64,000 nucleotides of DNA. Origin: Whalleya microplaca (Eukaryota > Ascomycota > Sordariomycetes > Xylariales > Xylariaceae). Of the stretch, positions 1 to 9,830 are shown one piece after another. The position numbers and the translations under genes were made by a program. Position 1 is the stretch's first letter; each line of letters begins with the position of its first letter. The stretch is taken from the NCBI GenBank assembly GCA_022497155.1, contig MU385715.1, forward strand, positions 1,240,001-1,304,000, read 5' to 3'. The notes below the pieces were generated by a model. That model saw only the letters and a program-made list of their open reading frames with translations, searched no databases and was not told the DNA's origin.

Positions 1-486
1 AAATAAAAATTCGTCACCGGGATTAGTACGGTAAATCAGCATTTGAAAATAACATTTAATGAAAGATCTCAACTAGCGGATGAGATTCTATTGATGAGTG
101 AATCAATGAGCGCGGGCGGTGACAGCTGCAAGCCAGATGTAGAGATAGGAACACGACCCCAATGCAGGCCAACCCCTTGCAGATTGGCTGGCGGAACAAT
201 TGTTGATTGGGGTTCAGGAAACTAACCATGTGGACTAGATGGACTAGTCGAACTCTGGTATCCTCGTACTTATTTTTGGCATAGGGACGGATAACACGGG
301 AACGCAGCCAAATATGTCCAAAACTAGATGAGCCTGGCATATTTTCGAAAGAAACAGTGAAATCTACAACTCGATATTGCGAAGACTTGAAGTACTTTTT
401 GAATATATCAACTCTTTCACCATTGCCCCACCACCTCTACACTATCACTTTCCATCCCACAAGCAGCCCGCAATCTCGAAAACGTG
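1..486. other. Upstream intergenic stretch
   Basis: I see no convincing gene here. Short open frames run on both strands without family resemblance. The last ~150 bases are pyrimidine-rich and lead into the ATG at 487, so they are probably the promoter and 5' leader of the Dabb-type gene. Confidence 0.5.
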
Positions 487-807
487 ATGTCTGGCAAGCC
501 GATTCATCGTGTCACGCTGTTCAAGATCCCATCCGTGGAGGATCAAAACAAGCTCATCGAACTATATCGCACTGTGTCCGCCACGGCTGTGAAAGATGGA
601 AAGCCTTACATTAAGTCCGTGGTAGCCGGCCCGACATTCGACGACGCCCGCAACCAGGGCTATACGGTCGTGGCTATCTCAGTGTTTGCCTCCGTCGACG
701 ACATGAAGTATTACGATAACGAATGTCAGGCACATGCAGGCCTTAAGAGTGTGGCTAAGACGCTGCACCAAGGCGTCATGATGGCGTATTTAGAAAATGC
801 GCTATAA
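487..807 (+). CDS. Dabb (stress-responsive A/B barrel)-like small protein
   Basis: A single-exon protein of 106 residues. The pattern fits the dimeric alpha/beta-barrel Dabb family: an N-terminal beta strand (IHRVTLFKIP), a helix with VEDQNKLIELY, a central strand (YIKSVVAGPTF), then a strand around YTVVAISVFAS followed by a D-D-M-K-Y-Y segment and a helix with an H-A-G-L motif near residue 82. Members of this fold include small enzymes acting on polyketide and aromatic intermediates as well as stress proteins, so the biochemical role is open. The ATG at 487 is the first ATG in frame; the codon just before it is GTG and no upstream ATG extends the frame. It lies 1.1 kb from fumarylacetoacetase, at the edge of the aromatic-catabolism genes, but membership of that set is only inferred from position. 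Confidence 0.75.
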   Translation: MSGKPIHRVTLFKIPSVEDQNKLIELYRTVSATAVKDGKPYIKSVVAGPTFDDARNQGYTVVAISVFASVDDMKYYDNECQAHAGLKSVAKTLHQGVMMAYLENAL

Positions 808-1889
808 AAGTTTGGACATCATGCGAGGATGGGCACTTTCGCGTTGGGACTTAAGCTTAAAATGGGAATTTCGGAACGTTGTTATACAAGGAAAGAAAAT
901 TCAATGTGTCCTATCTAACGAGACGTAAATGACGACGGGAAAAATTCTGGACTTATAGCGGTATACTTTCAATACAGCGGTTTTACTCATGCCCAAAGTT
1001 TACTGCATACGACCGCTAGTAGCCGCCGCATTCTTTTGCAGTAGTCGATGACTATGATTGAATCATGAGCCAGACACTTGCTAGTTGCTACTACAAGTCA
1101 ACAGAAATTGAGAAATGGCCCAGTGGCAGATTATCGGGTTCAGTTTAAAACTAATGGGTGTATGATCAAATCAGAACAAAATTATACAAAGAAGTTATGC
1201 TGCCAGGTTAAAAGGAGATACTGACTTGCACATTGGATTATGACAACCTGAGTTATGGCTGAATGCCTCAATCCCACAATAGGTAGTGATCCCGGACTAT
1301 TCATATGAGAAGGACTTAAGTACATAAAGAAACATAGAACAATACTTACCTAAGCCATCTATATAAGTTTAAGTTTCTTAGTGTCAATAAGCCAGATGAA
1401 TGTCCTAACAGCTTAGTTATTTTTATAGACCGCCAGCAACGATGAGTGCTCTACTACTGAGCGCAATACAATTTTCTCATTATATCTAAAACACAATAAC
1501 TATGATTCTCAGAGCCATCTGTGGTCCACTAGACTTTCTACGGGTGCTTTCTCATTATGTTTGGCACGGAAATCCATGATTTACTTCAGGTATACATACA
1601 GCAGAGGTCAATGCGCAACTGGCCACACATAAGTACTGGCAGAATTGCTGTTAGAGCATATGAACAATAATTAACAATGATGAAGTAATAGGCGCATGTA
1701 GAATGAGGAACCGTCGGTCCAATCATTTTTGTTTCGAGGTGCAGGTTTAAACTGCTCAAGTACTGTCACAAGGGCTCATGTTAGGTCCGTGTGACACTTT
1801 AGGTCCGCGTGACAAGTATCCAGTGACTGCAGATGTTCGCAACCACGGCCCTCCGGTTATATTTAGTTACATTTTGTTGCGCAGTACTA
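808..1889. other. Intergenic, no gene seen
   Basis: About 1.1 kb of AT-leaning sequence between the Dabb-type gene and the 3' end of the fumarylacetoacetase gene. Both strands are broken by many stops. I see no repeat, tRNA or ORF worth calling. Near 1780-1812 the words TTAGGTCCGTGTGACA and TTAGGTCCGCGTGACA form a short imperfect direct repeat. Confidence 0.5.
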
Positions 1890-3191
1890 TTAAATGGAAA
1901 TAGCCTCGACAATCTTCCCAGAACATTCTCCAAACCCAACAAGGCTTTCGTCGTCAGATCCACAGACCCCGTAGATAGTGACGGTGTCTCCATCCTGGAG
2001 AAAAAATCTTTCCTCTCCTCCCTCCAGCTTGATACTCTGTTTACCAGCGAGATTCTGCTCTAGCAAACTCCCCCGGGACTTATCATCCGTGCCGCTAATT
2101 GTGCCGCTTCCCAGAAGATCGCCAGTCCTCATAGGGCAGCCAGCGATGGTATGATGCGCCACCATCTGGGGGAACGACCAAAGCAGATTACTAGCACTAA
2201 CGTTGGTAAGAGTTGTCGTCTTATTCTGGCTCGTTGTCAAGTCGACGCGAAGCTGGATGTCGTATTGGTTATTTTCCTTGTTCTCGCGCAAGTACGGGAA
2301 AATCTCCTTGTCGTTCGGGATTCCTTGGGTGGCAAAAGGCTCTAGCGCATCTGGAAGGACGACCCAAGCACTGATGGTGGTCGCAAAGTTTTTGGCATTG
2401 AAAGGACCCAGAGGAACGTACTCCCAGGTCTGAAGATCCCGAGCCGACCAGTCGTTCATGAGCACGTATCCGAATATGTGCTCCGCAGCTTTACTGATAG
2501 GAATAGGATCACCGATGGAGTTCCCAGTACAGATGAGCGCACCAAGCTCTAGCTCAATATCGAGTCTCCGGCAAGCAGTGAAGGTAGGTACTTTGGGGTC
2601 GGCTTTTGGATTTAGAAGTACTTGACCTAATGGACGCCGTACCGGCGTGCCGGATACAACGATAGATGATGCACGTCCGTGATAGGCCACAGGTAAATAC
2701 TTGTAATTTGGTTGAAGTGCATTCTCAGGCCCGCGGAACAGAGACCCTACCGTGAATGCATGATTTATTCCGGCGAAGAAGTCAGTGTAATCACCAATTT
2801 CCATCGGAAGATGCGTTGTCACATGTTCCCGAGGAATTATAACGCCCCTTTGCTCTCTAAGCTCGCTATTGTCCCGAAGGACACCGGCATATGGTGTGTC
2901 ATCTTGGAATACCTGCTGGAGATATGTCCTGACTGCGCTATGAACAGGACGACCAAGCGCGGCGAAGGCATTGAGTGTTGGCTCAGAAAAGACGGCCGTG
3001 TGAGCCTTAATGAGACTCAAGCCTGAGAATCCACCATTGGCTGCGAAAGCTTCGAGGTCGATGACATGTTCTCCCAGAACTGTTGCCGCTCGCCGTTTAG
3101 ACAGCGAGGCGGTTGAGATAATACCGAATGGTATATTGGCCAGCGAGAACGGGGAGCCACGAGGAATTGGAAGCCATGACTTTAACACCAT
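1890..3191 (-). CDS. fahA: Fumarylacetoacetase (fumarylacetoacetate hydrolase)
   Basis: Last step of the homogentisate pathway: fumarylacetoacetate + water gives fumarate + acetoacetate, in the cytosol. From the ATG at 3191 it encodes 433 residues, close to the family's ~420. The small N-terminal domain starts with SWLPIPRGSPF. The catalytic C-terminal domain shows a D-Y-T-D-F motif followed by N-H-A (catalytic His), the metal-binding pair in RRLDIELELGALI, and NDWSARDLQTWEYVPLGPF with the metal Asp. C-terminal G-T-I-S-G is also family-like. The frame stays open 31 codons further upstream to 3284, but family alignment favours the start directly before VLKSWLPIP. No intron is needed. It is divergently transcribed from homogentisate dioxygenase, the usual fungal pairing. 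Confidence 0.95.
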   Translation of the reverse strand: MVLKSWLPIPRGSPFSLANIPFGIISTASLSKRRAATVLGEHVIDLEAFAANGGFSGLSLIKAHTAVFSEPTLNAFAALGRPVHSAVRTYLQQVFQDDTPYAGVLRDNSELREQRGVIIPREHVTTHLPMEIGDYTDFFAGINHAFTVGSLFRGPENALQPNYKYLPVAYHGRASSIVVSGTPVRRPLGQVLLNPKADPKVPTFTACRRLDIELELGALICTGNSIGDPIPISKAAEHIFGYVLMNDWSARDLQTWEYVPLGPFNAKNFATTISAWVVLPDALEPFATQGIPNDKEIFPYLRENKENNQYDIQLRVDLTTSQNKTTTLTNVSASNLLWSFPQMVAHHTIAGCPMRTGDLLGSGTISGTDDKSRGSLLEQNLAGKQSIKLEGGEERFFLQDGDTVTIYGVCGSDDESLVGFGECSGKIVEAISI

Positions 3192-3926
3192 ATTTGCTGC
3201 GCCGAGAAATCCGACTCTAGAAATATTCCTACTTGCAGCACAAGAAGATGTTAGAAAATGATATATAGGTTTGAACTTCGTCAACTGAGGACTTCTGTTT
3301 GTAAGCTGCCGGATTGTCGGTCACTGGGAATTTCATAGAATAATTTCATAAAACGGACACAGGTTGTATAGGCTCAAGTTTCCTTACACTAGGCTTAGCA
3401 AGGACCCGGAGACTTCAAAATCGGCTGCATACATCATTGACGGTAGTTACAGTAGGTAGTCGCGACATTCTGGAGTGGTCGGTGTCCATCCAATCACCTA
3501 TTATCCCGCCTATCCCGCCTATCCCACCTGAGTAGCTGGCACATCATATGGGGCTACTATTAGCGTGTCACCTCCTTTAGCGTTGTGGAAAATATAGTAA
3601 CTGGAGGCGGCGCTCACGCTTGCAGCAAAGGCCTTTAGTTTGGCCTGAGCCGACACTTACCGGGATGCTAAACCCATTATAGTAATTATTTCGAAAGCCG
3701 CCTCTACCCGCACATACGGTATTGTTCGTGTTGTTCATGCAGACCCCGAAAGTTTCGGGACATGCAATGCATGCCTGCCAGGCAAGAGCCAATTGCATGC
3801 AAAGTACCCCAACTTACATTTAATTCTTAGTTGGAGATAAGAAGATGAACTTGGTCTTTGTAATTCTTTGCTTCGTGAATACGAAGTTTGTATTAGTCAC
3901 ATCCTGACCTATACACTGAATCGACA
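3192..3926. promoter_or_regulatory. Bidirectional promoter, FAH / homogentisate dioxygenase
   Basis: A 735-bp spacer between two divergently transcribed genes of one pathway, so it is inferred to hold shared control sites. Directly visible: a CCAAT box in TCCATCCAATCACC near 3489, and just after it three tandem copies of TATCCCGCC (3502-3528, the third copy with one change). In reverse complement the tandem reads as repeated GGCGGGATA, so it carries GATA cores. A TCGCGA palindrome lies near 3460. No binding factor is assigned. Confidence 0.5.
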
Positions 3927-5315
3927 ATGCCCACTACCAACTTCGTTACGCCCGAGAGGTTCACGTACCTCAACGGGTTCCAATCTTACCATGAGTAAGT
4001 CTGATGCCCGCTGATCGGCAACTCAGAATGGTATATCGCTAAAAAGTAATTGTTCAGGTCTGAGGCTATCCCCAACACCTTGCCAATTGGGGCCAATGCA
4101 CCCCAGAAGCCCGCGCATGGATTGTTCGCTGAGAAGCTCTCAGGAACGAGCTTTGTGCTACCCCGGAGCGAGAATCTGCAGACCTGGCTATACAGAATAC
4201 TCCCTTCGGCCTCACATTTGCCATTCCAGCTAAGCGACACCAAACAATCCAGCGTCACCAGCGACGATGCGGTTAAGATCCATCAAATACCACTTCAGCT
4301 GCGTTGGGACCCCTTCGATCTCGACGATACAGCTGACTGGGTGACCGGGTTAAAGCAACTCGGAGGCACTGGTAACCCAGCTCTCAAGACAGGCCTGGGC
4401 ATTTACATATTCGCTGCTGGGGTCTCGATGCCTGCAAACAGTGCGTTCTATTCGTCAGACGGCGACTTTCTCATCGTCGTTCAACATGGCGTCTTGGATA
4501 TCCAGACCGAATTCGGCCACATACTAGCACGGCCCAACGAGATCGTCGTCATCCCGCGTGGTATCAAGTATAGGGTTAATGTAGAAGCCGGTGCATCAAG
4601 GGGATACATACTGGAGATATACGATGGTCATTTCAAGCTGCCTGAGCTGGGCCCAATAGGGTCCAATGGCCTCGCCAATGCACGCGACTTCCAGGCCCCC
4701 ACGGCTAGCTTCGAAGAAGATACGTCTTCAGAATGGACAATCTTCTGTAAGTATAGTAACCGTCTCTTCTCGGCGGTTCAAAACCATACGCCGTTTGATG
4801 TGGTCGGCTGGCACGGTGTCTACTACCCTTACAAGTACGACCTCGGCAGGTTCAACGTCATCGGGTCTATATCCTTTGACCATCCGGATCCAAGCATCTA
4901 TACTGTTCTGTGCGCTCCACAGGCAGACTTTGTCATCTTTCCGCCCCGGTGGCTAGTACAAGAGGACACATTTCGCCCACCGTGGTATCACCGCAATACT
5001 ATGTCGGAGTTTATGGGCTTGATTACGGGTGAATATGATGCCAAAGTCGGCGGCGGTTTCAAGGCTGCCGGGGCAAGTCTTCACAATGTGATGAGCGCCC
5101 ATGGCCCTGATGCTGAAACTCATGCACGTGCAAGCTCGGCTGCCCTAGCTCCCCAGAAAGTCGGCGAGGGAAGCATGGCATTCATGTTTGAAAGCCCCTT
5201 AATGATTGGGGTGACAGACTGGGGGCTCGAGACTTGCAGAAAGGTACAGAGGGACTACAACATAGACTCTTGGGTTCCGCTCAAGCCATACTTCAAGGAT
5301 CCACGCAAGGTCTGA
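3927..5315 (+). CDS. hmgA: Homogentisate 1,2-dioxygenase
   Basis: Opens the aromatic ring of homogentisate to maleylacetoacetate using non-heme Fe(II) and O2. I read two exons, 3927-3994 and 4058-5315, with a 63-nt intron (donor GTAAGT, acceptor TTCAG) splitting a Glu codon; the product is 441 residues, the normal length. The first exon supplies the conserved start ([12 protein letters not shown], then FQSYHE). The iron ligands are visible: the His and Glu of [15 protein letters not shown] and the later His of the [10 protein letters not shown] motif. The fold is cupin-like. It is followed in the pathway by maleylacetoacetate isomerase, which I do not find in this window, and then by the adjacent fumarylacetoacetase. 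The divergent arrangement points to co-regulation. Confidence 0.96.
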
Positions 5316-5666
5316 TGCTTCTTTGATGAATTAGGGGACAAACTGAGCTATAGCTTTTATTTCTGACTGTCTATTATTTCAATTGATATACGAGATGCCA
5401 GAATGCATAGCGCAAACTATCTCAGCGTGATCAGACGATGGAAAACCTTAATATTGCAAGTAGATCACATTCACAGTCTATACATGCACCCGTGCATCAC
5501 CCATAAAATCTATCTAGATTCTCCGAAACTCCATTCTGCTTTGACCACGCTAACAATCATGGGAAATTGAATACAAACACACATCGATTTGCATTGATTC
5601 TTGGAGAAAAATCTCTCCGCCTAGGCCTATCTACCATTCCCTACCATAAGCAGCACAATTTATTTC
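5316..5666. other. Convergent 3' spacer
   Basis: A 351-bp spacer between the 3' ends of homogentisate dioxygenase and the permease. It is AT-rich with no open frame of note, so it probably holds the two 3' untranslated regions and polyadenylation signals. Confidence 0.5.
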
Positions 5667-7636
5667 CTAATCTTTCAGGTCTACCTCGGGGCGAACTCCA
5701 TCAGACGTTAGGAGTTCTAGGGGGCCTTCATAGTGCTTAGATCCGTAGAAAAACCACATCAATGAGGCGAAGATGAACACAGCCCCAAGGATAGGGCTCG
5801 CATAATTCCTAATCTGTTAGCAGGCTACATAATGGAGGAGTAAGGGACTCTTACATGTTGGCTGCAGTGACCGGGTAGTATACAGGGAACGACATGAAAA
5901 GGATCATGTAGCATCCAAAAATAAAGGCCATTAAGTGCACAATCCATGAGAATTTCCCCATGTTGAATGGTCCCTTGACAAGAGGTTTCCTCCAACTTGT
6001 GTAGAAGATGTTGATGCCGATGGGGAGTACGTATGACAACTGGAAAGCAACAAGCACGCCGGCCATGATGCCATAGAAGGCTGTGGTGTTCCAGATGTAA
6101 ATCAAGTAAATGCCAATAGATGGGGGAACCATAACCAAGTTCGCGAGAACAGGAACGCCGAATTTCGGGTGAATCTGCGCAAAGATAGGTGGAAGTGCAT
6201 TATCTCTCGCCATCGACCAGATGGATCGGGCGGCAGCGCCCCAGAGGTCAAATCCAGCTGACATTGCCACAAATGTGCTCAATCCGGCCATAAAGATAGA
6301 CAGACCGGGACTTCCGGTGCTATTAACAGCAATTTGCGTAAAAGGACTCATTAATCCAATCCGTGAAGTCAACACAGCTGATGTGTCCCCGATGCAGAAG
6401 AGAATGACGATGATGAAGGGAAATGTCATTAAAGCGCTTGATACCGCTTGCAAAACCACTGCGAATGTCAAATGTCAGTTGAGGTGTCAAATAATTGACG
6501 CGCAGGTGTCTAAAACACGAGAGGGTTACTGACTTGCTCGGGGGACGAGCCTGTTGGCATTCTCAATCTCTTCGCTAAAATGGCTGGCCGAATCCAGAGA
6601 GAAGAAAGCGTACAATGCCGAGAGCAAACTAACAGACCACGAAACGAAGTCGCTGTCCCATCCAGTCTGTTTCTCGAAGTGTGTAAAGACATACTTGGCG
6701 TCATGTTTATTTTCAGTGTACTTTAACATAACTCCAATTACGATGAAGTATCCCGCGACGTGTACAATTAAGACTAGTCGTCTGTCAGTATGGATTGAGA
6801 TGTGGAAAAATTATACATACCAGCCTGGTTCAACCAGTGTAAACTGCGAACAGAAAAGATATTCACCAAGATCCAGCAAATCATGGCTACGATGCATATC
6901 TGTCGCCCGTGCCGGCGGTGTAAGCTGGAGAAGATTACATATGGGTGATTAAATGCGACTACTTACCAGGAATGCATGCCACGTCTTTGGATCATAGTCT
7001 CGTGCTGTAGCGACATAGGATTGGACCTGGACGGCGACGCCCATACCGCAAGATACGGCCCCAAGCCACATGCCGGCAAGTCCAAACCAAGCGGTATACC
7101 AACTCTATGGAACCAAAATACAATCAATGACTATCCGCCTAGATCCGACATATTGGGGAAACACATACCAGCATTCGAGTATATCTTGGGGAGGAAAGAT
7201 TGGCAGCCCAGACATACTGACCACCGGCGGAAGGCCACATGCTGCGCGAATAGTTTAGTTAGCAAGAAATGTTAGTCTTTCACAACAATTTGATTAATCA
7301 CGAACCTCACAAATTCAGAGAGCGAACAGCTCATGCAGACGATGCCTACAGAGACTAGGACCCATCCCCAGACCAGGCCGACAGCGCCACCACCCGATAT
7401 ACCTTGTGCTAAAGAAGCAATCCATCCCTCCCACTGTGTACATTATAATTAGACAAGGCTACATTGGAGATAAAGCGATCTAGTGAGAAAACTCTTACAG
7501 ATCCCGAGGTGCAGACAGCGATGCCGAAGGCAGTCCAGAAGTTGAACCGCTTCTTGATCTTAGGCGTGCCGCGCTCCTCGACGACTGAGGGTACCTGGGT
7601 TAGAGAGGCTTCTTTCTTATCGTGGGTGTCTGCCAT
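5667..7636 (-). CDS. APC-superfamily permease (GABA/choline/amine permease type)
   Basis: An integral plasma-membrane transporter of the fungal UGA4/HNM1-like branch of the amino acid-polyamine-organocation superfamily. I read eight exons on the minus strand: 7636-7499, 7433-7306, 7241-7169, 7104-6967, 6899-6821, 6773-6534, 6458-5855 and 5808-5667. All junctions keep frame and give 513 residues, the usual length. Family marks: the N-terminal FNFWTAFGIAVCTSGS at the first helix, a SMWPSAGGQYVW motif at helix 2-3, a SEEIENANRLVPRAMV signature split by an intron with donor GTCAGT, and the C-terminal NMNYASPILGAVFIF helix. The substrate cannot be read from sequence; related proteins carry GABA, choline or polyamines. 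Its place beside homogentisate-pathway genes suggests uptake of an aromatic amine or amino acid, which is inference. Confidence 0.9.
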
Positions 7637-7732
7637 GGTGTGTTCTAAAGGGCAATTTGGAACTCAAGCATAGAATATGTCTGAGGTGCTCACCCAGCAT
7701 CAAGGCCGGGATATGAGGATGCTCTCCCTTGG

Positions 7733-7740
7733 CTTATATA
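7733..7740 (-). promoter_or_regulatory. TATA-like box upstream of the permease
   Basis: The reverse strand reads TATATAAG about 97 bp upstream of the permease ATG (7636), a plausible core-promoter position. This is motif recognition only. Confidence 0.4.
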
Positions 7741-8408
7741 CCCAGATACTACACCCCCAAACGATAGCCTGATTGGCCGTGTAGCCAGCCTATCGCCACC
7801 TAGGCAATGCTTTGCAAGCATTCGAATCTAGCAGTGGGGTCAATAGGAGTTGTACATGGACGGTCATCTGTAGCAGATTTAAACCATAACTCCCCCCAAA
7901 ACTGCATACTACCTATCGATGCTGTGGGCCAGTCCAAAGCTAAATTGTCTTATCATGGTATCCTAGACACCGACTAGACCAAGTCACTCTGTCCGTTTCC
8001 CTGATAGCCGGGTTTATCATGCGGGGTGCGTCGCCCCCTGTGGGTCTCGTTATCATCTAGGCTGTCTCCTAATACCACCATAGGCATTAATAGCCCATAT
8101 AACTTGCTACTATCTATTGCAGAACCACTATAGCTCCCTTGCTTACTGTCTCGTATTAAACAAGCCCTGTATAGTAAGATAAAGGAGCTGAAAGACTTGG
8201 TTTATTATAACTATTTCAGCTGGCAGCGCTAGATAATCGCTGTCAAATATGTATACTTTACCTTTTAGAATATAAGATTTGTTAATTTTTGGAATTTTTT
8301 TATTTTGTATTTTTTACGAGTAGATAAGTACCGTAAAACTTGCGCAACATACATAGGACACGTTTATGTCATTCTGAGCTTTCTTATGTCAGTAGTTATT
8401 GTTGTGCC
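7741..8408. other. Intergenic, partly AT-rich
   Basis: The spacer between the permease promoter and the 3' end of the FAD monooxygenase. From about 8150 to 8340 it becomes AT-rich with long T runs. There are stops in all frames and I recognise no element, although the composition change would fit an old, decayed insertion. Confidence 0.4.
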
Positions 8409-9830
8409 TCATTTGATGGGCGCATTCTTAGAATGCTTTACTCTTCTACTGGTCGGATGGTAGTCTCCCCCTGCAGGAAGTGCTAATTCCTCAATAGTTC
8501 CTTGACGGCCGTTCTTCACATCTTGGGCCAAGTGCTCAAAGTGCTCCTCTGCATTCGCCTCGGCATCATGCTCTATGACCCATGACGGTCGAGGCAAATT
8601 AATGATTTCAGGATGCTGACGCAGTTCATCACCGTCCCAGTCTACTTGATGGTAACCGTCTCTGGTAGAGATAGACGCCATATGCGTAACGTGGGAGCGA
8701 TTAAAACGAATCCTCTCAAAGACTTTCAAAGCAAGAGGAACATCACCATTTGCACGCTGCAGAGCGATGGCAACTGCGATGCCGTCTTCCATTGCCTGTG
8801 CTCCGCCCTGTGCAGATGTTGGTAAGTGGCAGTGAGCAGCATCACCAATCAGGACCATCCTCGCCGTTGGACTCAACCATGTCCTCACAGGATCACGCCA
8901 AACCAACTTGTAGTCCACCAGATTTTTAGGAGGGGTTGCTTTGACAACTTCCACCAGGCGCTGCTCAAACCCACCTTCCTTCAAACATTGAAGGACATCT
9001 TCAATTTTTCCTGGGAAAGACCATGACTCTCCAATGTCTTCCGAGTCCTTTTATGGTGTCAGCTACTTTTCTGTTCGTTGATATCTGAAAGAGGCCTTAT
9101 TTACCTTGTGTGTTAATACCCAGCCAAGATCCTTTCCGTGGTTCCAGGTATATATGATCATATGGAAGTCTTTTGCGATCCACAACTTGGTGTGATCGAT
9201 GGTCGGATCACAAAAGTCCTTCAGGTATGGGTTCTTCCTGTGTTCGTCACCAAGAGTGAAGTAGGCCCTGAAGATTGCATAGCCACTGTTAACTTTCGTG
9301 TCGGGTAAGTTAAGGACTTGTTGGCGTGCAAGTGACCTCGGCCCGTCGGCAGCGATCACAACGTCTCCCTCATAGCGGTTTCCCTTGTGGGTGACGACCG
9401 CAGGACGATCCCCATCGATGTACTGGACAACTTTCTCGCCGAACCTGAACTCAACACCAAGCTCAGTCGCGTAGTTAGATACAACTTGATGCATCTGTCC
9501 ACGGTGGCCGGCGTACTGTCTCCAGTAGTGATGGGGTTCGAGAATCCAGTCTTCTTCGAAGATGACAGTGCCGTCAGACTTGCAATATTGGAAGCGGTCT
9601 CCCTGGTTGATGCAAATCTTCATGAGATCACGACCAACGCGGCCGTTAGCCCATTTCTCAATGATCCGGCCACCATTTGGGAAAAAGTCGATAATGTCGC
9701 CATAGTCAAGACTCGTTGGGTAAGTCTCAACAAGAGCGACATCCATACCACGCAGCTTGCATTCAATTGCAGCCGTCAGGCCACCGAAACCGGCGCCGAC
9801 GACGATGACTCGCAATGGCTTTACTGACAT
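8409..9830 (-). CDS. FAD-dependent aromatic monooxygenase (salicylate hydroxylase-like)
   Basis: A group A flavoprotein hydroxylase, predicted to use NAD(P)H and O2 to hydroxylate an aromatic acid. Two exons on the minus strand, 9830-9105 and 9047-8409, joined across a 57-nt intron (donor GTAAAT), give 454 residues. The N-terminal Rossmann motif is VVGAGFGGLTAA (GxGxxG), followed by an acidic residue ending the second strand; the DG motif is AADGPRS near residue 165; the second FAD motif is LIGDAAHCHLPTSAQGGAQAMEDG. The ESWSFPG stretch right after the intron is typical of salicylate/6-hydroxynicotinate hydroxylases. In this setting a 4-hydroxyphenylacetate-type 1-hydroxylation feeding homogentisate is attractive, but it is inference; salicylate hydroxylation is the main alternative. 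Confidence 0.9.

Noticed and set aside
8150..8340. AT-rich patch suspected to be a decayed transposon
   Set aside because: I found no terminal repeats, target duplication or coding trace, so only the composition change can be stated.
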